Below are positions 1 to 6,424 of a stretch of 32,757 bases of DNA, one piece after another; the stretch's first letter is position 1; each line of letters starts with the position of its first letter. Below the pieces are notes generated by a model. The model searched no databases. It was given only the letters and a program-made list of their open reading frames with translations, and was not told where the DNA came from. The stretch is from Verrucomicrobiales bacterium (lineage in GTDB: Bacteria; Verrucomicrobiota; Verrucomicrobiae; Limisphaerales; UBA1100). Location of the stretch: assembly GCA_002721895.1 (NCBI GenBank), contig PBLV01000062.1, positions 1 through 32,757 of the forward strand. The letters are read 5' to 3'. Made by a program: the position numbers and the translations under genes.

Positions 1-1
1 A

Positions 2-1108
2 AAGCCCGAACCAAAGCCCGAACCAAAGCGACCACCGGCTGCTGTCACTCAACCTTTGCCTATAAACAAACCGAAGGCAGCAGGAACTCAGCCCATGCCT
101 GTAAGAAAGCCGACTTTGGCTCCACAAGCTACGGGTGGTGCGCCCAGTGTGCCGAAACGGACGACTCCACCCAAGCGACCCGGTGGTGCGGGAGGTGTGA
201 GAGGCCCAATGGCTCCCGTGCCTCAGCGTCCTGATGGTTCGGGTGCCTCCGGTCCGCCTCGCCGGCCTGTTGGTGAGGGTGTATCCGGTCCTCCAAAACG
301 CCCAGGGTCATCAGATCGTTCCAGTGGCCCGGCCCCTCCAAAACGTCCCGGTGATTCCGGTGCTCCTGCGGTTTCTGACGGTAGCCCACCTAAACGGCCA
401 GTTGAGGGTAGTAACTCCGCTGTTCCCGAGGGAGTTAAGCCACCAGGACAAGCTCCTGCCATGCCCAAGATGAGTGTTGGCCTTGGGAATGCGTCAAGTG
501 GTCCGCCAAAACGGCCCGCGGCGGTTGCCGAGCCTCAAAAGCAGGGTGGTGTTTCGAGCCCTGCACAGGCGGCTGCAGCATCACGTGAGGCTGCTCTGGC
601 CAAGTCCAAAGAGGCTGCAATGGCCGCCTCGGAGACTGTCGAAGGCGAGGGAATCCGATCAGAGGAACAGGAGCAGCGTAAAGGCAGGATTCGTATCGCC
701 TTTTTTGTGGTTACCCTGCTGGCCGGCTTGGCGTGGTATGCGGTAATGCCATACTATGGCTGGGGGGGGGATGATAGATTCGTCAAGACGCGCCGGAATT
801 CAAATGTTACCGTATTCCGACCTGTCTTTGATGCGAGTGCCATAAAGATCGATCCGGCTAGCCTGTCAATTAGTGCCGGGGAAGTCGGCCTTACGACCCT
901 CAAGGGTAAGGTTAAGAACGGAGGTAAGGAATCGGCGCGCAATATCAAGATCACCTTGGAGGTTGCGGGTGGTGCGGAACCGCTGGAGGTGGCCCACACG
1001 GTGAATCAAGAGGTGAAACCCGGCCAAACATTTGAATTTAGCACACTACTTTCCTTTGATGTGCCGGAAAACGCCCAGATCACGGTCAAGACGGTTGAGA
1101 TTCACTAG
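2..1108 (+). CDS. Proline-rich single-pass membrane protein with FxLYD-like C-terminal domain (5' end missing)
   Basis: The frame is open through the left edge: codons from base 2 read KPEPKPEPKRPPAAV, so the true start lies outside the window and the TTG at 56 need not be a start. About 200 residues are Pro/Gly/Ser/Lys-rich, with the motif PPKRP or a close variant recurring at irregular spacing. A hydrophobic segment (roughly residues 211-235 counted from base 56, beginning IRIAFFVVTLLAG) looks like one membrane helix preceded by a charged stretch. The last ~100 residues form a beta-rich domain with the pattern LKGKVKNGGKESARNIKITL then VKPGQTFEFSTLL, which resembles FxLYD-type extracytoplasmic domains. 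Inferred topology: disordered cytoplasmic N-terminus and external C-terminal domain. Function is unknown. A run of nine G falls just after the membrane helix. Confidence 0.75.
   Translation, partial: KPEPKPEPKRPPAAVTQPLPINKPKAAGTQPMPVRKPTLAPQATGGAPSVPKRTTPPKRPGGAGGVRGPMAPVPQRPDGSGASGPPRRPVGEGVSGPPKRPGSSDRSSGPAPPKRPGDSGAPAVSDGSPPKRPVEGSNSAVPEGVKPPGQAPAMPKMSVGLGNASSGPPKRPAAVAEPQKQGGVSSPAQAAAASREAALAKSKEAAMAASETVEGEGIRSEEQEQRKGRIRIAFFVVTLLAGLAWYAVMPYYGWGGDDRFVKTRRNSNVTVFRPVFDASAIKIDPASLSISAGEVGLTTLKGKVKNGGKESARNIKITLEVAGGAEPLEVAHTVNQEVKPGQTFEFSTLLSFDVPENAQITVKTVEIH
762..770 (+). repeat. Poly-G tract (G9) inside the coding region
   Basis: Nine consecutive G encode part of Trp-Gly-Gly just after the membrane helix of the proline-rich protein. 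Homopolymers of this length slip readily in replication and sequencing. The frame is intact as given, so a change of one base would truncate the external domain. Confidence 0.8.
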
Positions 1109-1340
1109 CGAGAGAGTCGGTCGTTATAATCAGGAAAATGTAATTTAAATGAAATAACTGGGGCTAATTATCTACCTTCCCTCTCTGTTGGCTGGGTGTT
1201 GAAAAAAGAAAAAACGAGAACGCAAAGGCACCCACTCTTTCCGCTAAACTAACAGCAAATTCAGATGGTGGGTCTACTTGGTGCATGATTTTCATCAAAG
1301 GAAGACAGGGAACAGCTGCGTCGCTTTTACGTAAAATCCT

Positions 1341-4307
1341 TTAGCGCAGGATCAAAGCCTCGGCAATGTCGAGGTTGAGCGTGGCCTTGTTGCCGTCCTT
1401 TCTGAATGCTGCGCCGGAGGCCACGGTGAGCCTCTTCTTCGCCAGATCGGCGGAGAGCGTGACTTCCAGTGCCTTCACGAAGCTACCGCTCCAGTTGCTG
1501 AGGATAACCACGCTGCCTTTGGGGGAATCGATGATGTTGGCCTCCACCAGGGGCTCGGAGCATCCCGCCGGATTGGCGCCGGTGGTGTTGGCGAACTGGA
1601 GGAGCTTGGCGATGCCGGAATCAAACCGGGTGGGAATGGAGTGCGCGGAGGCTTGCGCCGTGGTGCCGCGGTCCACGGGCACTTTTGGTGTGCCCGGCGC
1701 AAAGTAGGTGAGCCCTGGCAGGAAGGCTGCGTAATGAGCTTGGCCACGGCCGTGGGTATGCAGCGTGAGCGCGGGTGAGCCGGACTTGAACTGCAGCTGC
1801 GTTTTGGCTCCGGCGAGCTTGACACGGCTTCGCACGCCGTATATCGGCGTGCTAACAGGTTCGCCTGCTATTTCATCCACCGGCGCGGCGAAGGGTAGCT
1901 CCTGTTTGACCATGCCGACGAACGAGGATGCCGGGGCATCGAGTCCAGCGGGGCTGACGCCCAGCACGCCGCGCAGGACAGTGTTAGGCTGGTTCAATTC
2001 GTCAAACATTCCTGCGCCAGCAGTGGCAAAGAGAGTGCCGCCGGCTTTCACCCATGCGGCGATGGCCTCGGAATCACGGCGCGACACATGGGCGTCGGCC
2101 AGAAACAGGATGCGATAGTTTTTCAGGTCATCGCCCTCGATCACGAAATCGAGCGGCGTGCCTTGCTGGATGAGTCCGGCGTAGAGGGTGCGTTTGCCGG
2201 CTGCGAAAGAGCCTTCGTTGTCACCCCAGATGTCGGCGGTTTCGCTGAACCACATTGCCGCCTTGGCGGGCCGTTTGCGGCCGGACTGGATGATGTCCTC
2301 GAACTGCCCCAGCTCGCGGAAGCTGCGGAGGATGGTGCGATAGGTCTTGGGGTTGCTGCAGTGGTTTTCGGTGTAGGCGACTTGGACGGGGCGAAACTCG
2401 AAGAGGTTGACCACCTGCATGCCATGGCCGAGCGCACCATAAAAAAGGCGGCGCCAGTTCTCGGGGATCTGCCCGGGCCAATGCGGCATGCAATAGTAGT
2501 GGATCTTCTGCTTGGGCTTGCCACGCACACCGGCGCGCAGCAGGTCGAGATTGATGTTGTTCATCTGCTGCGTGGCGACGGGCATCTGGAAAATGTAATC
2601 CTCACTCCACGGCTGCGTCATGCCTTCCTCGCGAAAGATGGTGACCCACTTATGCACCTCGCCGAGATAGCGATGCTCGGCCGGGTAGTGCGGTGAATAG
2701 TTCGCGCCAATGCCGGCATTGGGCAGGTGCTTGCGAAGAATATCCGTGCGATTCTTGATGGCTTGGATGCCGTAGGCGTGCTGATAACGGCGGGACCAAT
2801 AATACACGCCGGGTCGCGCAGCCTTGGCGGCATCGGTGGGTTCGTACTTGATAGCATTCCAATTCGCCGCGCCGGGGAGAACATCGGGGGGCTTCAGGCT
2901 GCGACTCTTTAGCCACGTAACCATGTCCGCCGTGGCTTTAGCGGCAGGCGGCTTAGGTAGGCTGATTTCATCACCTAGACTGACGCAACGAATCTGTTGC
3001 GCACGCGCGCCAAGATTTTTGCAATACTCTTCGAGTTTGGCGGTGGGCACGCTGCGCACGTCAATATAGGTTCCGTTCTTGGCGGACGTTTCCTGCAGCG
3101 CGAACATCTTGCGAAATTCGGCGACACCTTGGTCGTACTTGGACCCGAGTCCCGGCGCAAAGGTGAAGCCGTAAATGAGCGTCTCCGTCGGTAGCCGGCC
3201 GCGCAGGGGCTCCTTTTTTACCTCGGTTAGCAAATCTAAAAGTACGTCCTCCTGCCGACGCAGTCGGCGCGAGTAGCGTGTGTCGGCATCAGCGGCGAGC
3301 TTCAGTGCGCCCTCGCCATCGAAGGCGGCGATTGCAGTAAGTTTCCCATTTGCTTCCTTCACGGCAAACTCCGCACGATACTTGCCATTACCGGCAAAGC
3401 CCCATTGGCCGTCATTAAGCGTGTCCATCGTGCCGCCGACTTCCACCCAGTTGCTGCTTTTGCCGGGAGCAACTTTCACACTTACCTTCGGCCAGTTGCG
3501 CAGATGCACCCAGTAAGGCGAATGTTGCTGCCAGTTGCCGCCGCCAATCGCTTTTGCCCCGCCGAAGGTCAGTTCGGCGCTGCCGCGGTTGGTCACCTTC
3601 ACAAACACATCGCCTGCCTGCGTGAGCATGCCGTCGAGCGGCAGGTAGCGTTCCTTGTCGATGCGCATCTTCACCTGTTCCTCGTCGGTGGTGAGCAGCA
3701 GGCAATCGATGTTGCGTTTGGCAGCGGGCGCGGGTTGCTTGCCGGTGGTGAGCGTGATGGTGGCAATGCCGGGCTGCAGATTGGCGTAGGCATTGTGCCC
3801 TTCCCACACGATGTTCTCCGAGGCCCCCCAACTCCACGCGTGCTCGGCCTTGAGCTTTTGACTGAAGGCCCAAATCTTCAGATTCTTCCGCGCGCCGTAC
3901 AGCCGGTCCAGCGCGGCCATGCCGTTCTGCTCCACCTTCACGCGAAACTGTGTCTCAAACCGATACGCCGCCTCGTACCGCACCAACACCAAATACCGCC
4001 CCGCCTTCGGCACCCGCACGCGAATGGTCGCCTTTCCTTCCGCCTGTTCATCCGCGCCCAGAAATGCCTTGCGGCTCAAAAACGAATTGGCAAACGTGGC
4101 CGCGTAATAATTTTCCCCCCACGGCTTGGCCTTCCACGCGTCATTGGCGGACGAGAATTCCTCGGCTTCGATCAACAAATTCCCATCCGGCTGGGCGGCA
4201 ACAGGATGACTGCCGCGAAAGTTGACGGGAGCGATGTTGGCAGATTTCTGTGCGGCTGTGCAGCCAATCGACAAAAGAACGCAACTGAGTTGAAAAATCG
4301 TTTTCAT
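1341..4307 (-). CDS. Secreted glycoside-hydrolase-like protein with carbohydrate-binding-like N-terminus and GATase-like (beta-galactosidase trimerisation-type) domain
   Basis: 988 aa from an ATG at 4307. Residues 1-20 look like an export signal, with Cys16 in LLSIGC; the lipobox is imperfect (Ser at -3), so lipoprotein status is open. Residues ~45-215 begin IEAEEF and contain RVRVPKAGRYLVLVRYEA, typical of a carbohydrate-binding beta-sandwich. A middle region (~360-700) looks like a TIM barrel, with conserved-looking acidic residues in WSEDYIF (~568) and LFEFRP (~636) that could be catalytic. Residues ~725-800 (ILFLADAHVSRRDSEAIAAW, then KAGGTLFATAGAG) resemble the GATase-like domain that follows the barrel in GH42-type enzymes. 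The C-terminus is a small beta domain. The exact family is not recognised. It follows a sulfatase on the same strand, suggesting work on a sulfated polysaccharide in the periplasm or outside the cell. Confidence is good that it is real and exported, low on activity. Confidence 0.6.
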   Translation of the reverse strand: MKTIFQLSCVLLSIGCTAAQKSANIAPVNFRGSHPVAAQPDGNLLIEAEEFSSANDAWKAKPWGENYYAATFANSFLSRKAFLGADEQAEGKATIRVRVPKAGRYLVLVRYEAAYRFETQFRVKVEQNGMAALDRLYGARKNLKIWAFSQKLKAEHAWSWGASENIVWEGHNAYANLQPGIATITLTTGKQPAPAAKRNIDCLLLTTDEEQVKMRIDKERYLPLDGMLTQAGDVFVKVTNRGSAELTFGGAKAIGGGNWQQHSPYWVHLRNWPKVSVKVAPGKSSNWVEVGGTMDTLNDGQWGFAGNGKYRAEFAVKEANGKLTAIAAFDGEGALKLAADADTRYSRRLRRQEDVLLDLLTEVKKEPLRGRLPTETLIYGFTFAPGLGSKYDQGVAEFRKMFALQETSAKNGTYIDVRSVPTAKLEEYCKNLGARAQQIRCVSLGDEISLPKPPAAKATADMVTWLKSRSLKPPDVLPGAANWNAIKYEPTDAAKAARPGVYYWSRRYQHAYGIQAIKNRTDILRKHLPNAGIGANYSPHYPAEHRYLGEVHKWVTIFREEGMTQPWSEDYIFQMPVATQQMNNINLDLLRAGVRGKPKQKIHYYCMPHWPGQIPENWRRLFYGALGHGMQVVNLFEFRPVQVAYTENHCSNPKTYRTILRSFRELGQFEDIIQSGRKRPAKAAMWFSETADIWGDNEGSFAAGKRTLYAGLIQQGTPLDFVIEGDDLKNYRILFLADAHVSRRDSEAIAAWVKAGGTLFATAGAGMFDELNQPNTVLRGVLGVSPAGLDAPASSFVGMVKQELPFAAPVDEIAGEPVSTPIYGVRSRVKLAGAKTQLQFKSGSPALTLHTHGRGQAHYAAFLPGLTYFAPGTPKVPVDRGTTAQASAHSIPTRFDSGIAKLLQFANTTGANPAGCSEPLVEANIIDSPKGSVVILSNWSGSFVKALEVTLSADLAKKRLTVASGAAFRKDGNKATLNLDIAEALILR

Positions 4308-4327
4308 AAAATCATATCGTTACCGGG

Positions 4328-4350
4328 AGGGACGAATTCACTTCGTCCCT
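4328..4350. repeat. Perfect palindromic element, 9-bp arms
   Basis: AGGGACGAA (4328-4336) and TTCGTCCCT (4342-4350) are perfect inverted repeats around a 5-base loop, in the spacer between the sulfatase and the hydrolase-like gene. An AT-rich TTATTTA follows on the plus strand. The AGGGACGA core resembles the start of the element at 30110-30133. Confidence 0.7.
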
Positions 4351-4357
4351 TATTTAG

Positions 4358-4387
4358 TCCTCTGCGTCTCCGCGCCTCTGCGTGAGA
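4358..4387. repeat. CTCTGCGT-type low-complexity repeat
   Basis: This 30-bp stretch alternates CTCTGCGT and CTCCGCGC units. It has the same flavour as the CTCTGTGT-type arms at 30948-31010. From memory, similar sequences are dispersed in many bacterial genomes; that needs a search. Confidence 0.4.
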
Positions 4388-4390
4388 GTT

Positions 4391-4412
4391 GGGGCAAGGC
4401 GGAACTTGCCCC
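4391..4412. repeat. Perfect palindromic element, 8-bp arms, just past the sulfatase stop
   Basis: GGGGCAAG (4391-4398) and CTTGCCCC (4405-4412) pair perfectly around a 6-base loop. On the minus strand it begins six bases after the sulfatase stop codon. No U-tract follows on that strand, so it could stabilise or attenuate the transcript more readily than terminate it. Confidence 0.6.
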
Positions 4413-4417
4413 TCCCA

Positions 4418-5845
4418 TTAAAAATCTCGAAAGGGCCCGCGCGGTTCGGCGTTCTTCATTTGTTTCTGCCAAAGCGCGAATCGGGCTTTGAGCATTTTTA
4501 AAATCTCGGGTTTGGTTTGGGACAAATCTTTTTTCTCAGCCAGATCGGTACGGAGGTCAAAGAGGCCGTTGCCGCGGCTGCTTTCGACCCATTTCCAGTG
4601 ACCCACTCGGGCGCCTTTGTCGAGACGGCGTTGCCAGAACATTTCTTTGCGCAAAGATTTCATTTTGCCGCGCAGCACAGGGATCAGGTCAAAGCCGTCG
4701 AGCGGGATGTCTTTGGGCGTGGAGGCATTCGCGGCCGCAAGGAGGGTGGGGAATATTTCGAGCGCGGTCAGGAAGGCGTCGCTGGTGGCACCGGCGGGGA
4801 CTTGGCCGGGCCAGCGGATGATGCAGGGCACACGCAGGCCGCCCTCAAACATCTGGCCTTTGCCGCCGCGCAGGGGGGTATTGTCGGCGGCTCCACCGCC
4901 GCCGTTGTCGCTGAAGAAAATAACGATGGTGTTGTCAGCGATTTGGTATCGGTCGAGCAGATCCAGCACGCGGCCGATGGCGGCGTCCATGGCGGTGACA
5001 GAACCGACAAATTCCAGCCGCCGCGCAGCGCGGTTGGGCACGGTGTACAGTTTATCGCCGTAACGACTGCGTTTGCGTTGCTCGGTGCCGGCTTGGGCCT
5101 GCAGTTTGGGGTAAAGTTTTTTGAACTTTTCCGGAGCCTGCGCGCCGGTGCGAATGGCGGGATCGAGGTTGCTGGCGCCGTGCGGGGCATTGAAGGGCAG
5201 GTACAGGAAAAAGGGGCGCCGATGATTCGCCTTGAGGAAGCGTACGGCTTCGCGCTCGAAAAGGTCGGTGCAGTAAGTGCCCTTGTCGGCAGTGGTGGGC
5301 GAGTTGTTGCGGTACATTGAGGGCACGCCGTAGCGTTCGTGGGTGTAATAATCGATGCCGGTGTTCACGAAGCCATAAAAGTCGTCGAACCCGCGCGCCA
5401 ACGGAAGGAATCGCTTGTGCACGCCAAGATCCCATTTGCCAAAAATGCCGCTCACGTAGCCGGCCTTTTTCAGCACGACCGGCAGCAGCACTTCGCGCGT
5501 GTCCATGCCGCCGATGCGTTCGAAGGTGGCCTCGTACTCGCCGGGCTTGTATTGGTAGCCGTAGTCAGGCGCTTCATTGCGGATCATATCATAAATGCCA
5601 TTGCGCTGTGGATAACGCCCGGTGAGTAGGGCGCCGCGCGAGGGCGTGCATGCGGGCCATGCCACGTAAAAATTTGTGAGCTTGGTGCCGCCCTTGGCGA
5701 GGCGATCGAGATGGGGCGTGAGAACTTCCCTGGATCCGAAACAACTGAGATCACGATAGCCCTGATCGTCGGACACGATCAACACAATGTTCGGCGGCGC
5801 GGCCGCCATCCACAGTGGCAGCAACAACAAAAAAAGGAAGCGCAT
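4418..5845 (-). CDS. Secreted arylsulfatase-type (formylglycine) sulfatase
   Basis: The frame extends upstream to 5995, but the ATG at 5845 is chosen because it starts directly with a signal peptide (MRFLFLLLLPLWMAAAPP), giving 475 aa, a usual length. Metal ligands are seen in SDDQG (Asp26, Asp27) and SDNGG (Asp313, Asn314). The maturation signature is CTPSR at 66-70, where Cys66 would be converted to formylglycine by an anaerobic or copper-type maturase encoded elsewhere. PHGA (221) and the Lys in GGKGQ (329) are also in place. The motif usually written GKWHLG reads GKWDLG at 136-141, so the active-site His is an Asp; I recall this in some Planctomycetes/Verrucomicrobia sulfatases, so it is probably a subfamily trait. 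It would hydrolyse sulfate esters, probably on algal polysaccharide, in the periplasm. It is the upstream member of a likely two-gene unit with the hydrolase-like gene. Confidence 0.93.
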   Translation of the reverse strand: MRFLFLLLLPLWMAAAPPNIVLIVSDDQGYRDLSCFGSREVLTPHLDRLAKGGTKLTNFYVAWPACTPSRGALLTGRYPQRNGIYDMIRNEAPDYGYQYKPGEYEATFERIGGMDTREVLLPVVLKKAGYVSGIFGKWDLGVHKRFLPLARGFDDFYGFVNTGIDYYTHERYGVPSMYRNNSPTTADKGTYCTDLFEREAVRFLKANHRRPFFLYLPFNAPHGASNLDPAIRTGAQAPEKFKKLYPKLQAQAGTEQRKRSRYGDKLYTVPNRAARRLEFVGSVTAMDAAIGRVLDLLDRYQIADNTIVIFFSDNGGGGAADNTPLRGGKGQMFEGGLRVPCIIRWPGQVPAGATSDAFLTALEIFPTLLAAANASTPKDIPLDGFDLIPVLRGKMKSLRKEMFWQRRLDKGARVGHWKWVESSRGNGLFDLRTDLAEKKDLSQTKPEILKMLKARFALWQKQMKNAEPRGPFRDF

Positions 5846-5939
5846 GGGCGCATTGCAAACCGCCCGCCCACCTTTGGCAACCAAAAGCGAACAAGTGCCG
5901 CTTGACCGGTTGGCAGCGCGGGTCATTGAATGCCCGCGC

Positions 5940-6413
5940 ATGAAGCACGAGGTGGAGAACAAGTACCTGAATTTTAGGAAATCAAAGATCCACAATTACG
6001 GCGCGTACGCGAAGCAGGATATTCGTAAGGGCACGAAGATTATCGAGTATATCGGCCGGGCGATCACAAAAAAGCGCGCGCAGAAGTTGCTGGAAGACGG
6101 CAATGGGTACGTGTTCACCATTAACAAATATTTCGATATCGACGGCAGCGTGCGCTGGAACCCGGCGCGCTACATCAACCACGGCTGCGATGCCAATGCC
6201 GAGAGCGACATTATCGACGACCGCGTGTGGATCATCGCCACGCGCAAAATCCGCAAGGGCGAGGAGGTACTGTACAATTACAACTTCGACCTCGAGGACG
6301 CGCTCGACAACCCCTGCAATTGTGGGTCAGAAAAGTGTGTGGGATACATGGTGGGGGATGAGTACTGGCCGAAATTGCGCAAGCTTTTGCGCAAGAAAAA
6401 GAAGCGCGCCTAG
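5940..6413 (+). CDS. SET-domain protein-lysine methyltransferase
   Basis: 157 aa from the ATG at 5940. The frame is open further upstream, but that part overlaps the divergent sulfatase start and looks non-conserved. All core SET landmarks are visible: NYGAYAKQDI near the N-terminus (AdoMet-binding GxG-like region, 19-28), the pseudoknot motif NHGCDAN (80-86), and the catalytic-Tyr region EEVLYNYNF (108-116). A compact post-SET zinc motif, CNCGSEKC (126-133), should join Cys83 to bind zinc. The C-terminal tail is very basic (RKLLRKKKKRA), which may aid binding to nucleic acid or an acidic partner. Predicted reaction: transfer of methyl from S-adenosylmethionine to a lysine in a protein; the bacterial substrate is unknown. 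It is divergent from the sulfatase (94 bp apart) and convergent with the giant protease gene (11 bp between stop codons). It carries no signal peptide, so it is cytoplasmic. Confidence 0.88.
   Translation: MKHEVENKYLNFRKSKIHNYGAYAKQDIRKGTKIIEYIGRAITKKRAQKLLEDGNGYVFTINKYFDIDGSVRWNPARYINHGCDANAESDIIDDRVWIIATRKIRKGEEVLYNYNFDLEDALDNPCNCGSEKCVGYMVGDEYWPKLRKLLRKKKKRA
6375..6394. terminator. Stem-loop in the SET gene 3' end, possible weak terminator for the giant gene
   Basis: TTGCGCAA occurs twice (6375-6382 and 6387-6394) around a 4-base spacer. The word is its own reverse complement, so the two copies form an 8-bp stem. On the minus strand it lies ~30 bases after the giant gene's stop and is followed by only three T. 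Confidence 0.3.
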
Positions 6414-6424
6414 CGCATCCCCGG

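Noticed and set aside
1325..1336. 12-base perfect palindrome TTTTACGTAAAA after the hydrolase-like gene
   Set aside because: Too short and AT-rich to fold as a terminator and with no loop; likely chance, though a binding site cannot be excluded.
3405..4385. Long plus-strand frame (326 codons) opposite the hydrolase-like gene
   Set aside because: Its translation is rich in His, Arg and Leu without domain patterns, and it lies opposite a gene with a signal peptide and recognisable domains; it is a mirror of GC-rich codons.
5902..5930. TTGACC with ATTGAA 17 bases downstream as a SET promoter
   Set aside because: The second box matches consensus at only two positions and would place the start almost on the ATG.
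5787..5939. N-terminal extension of the SET protein by 51 codons
   Set aside because: It overlaps the divergent sulfatase start, and typical bacterial SET proteins of this kind begin near the Met at 5940.
5846..5995. N-terminal extension of the sulfatase by 50 codons
   Set aside because: The signal peptide starts at the internal Met (5845); the extension has no export features and overlaps the divergent SET gene.
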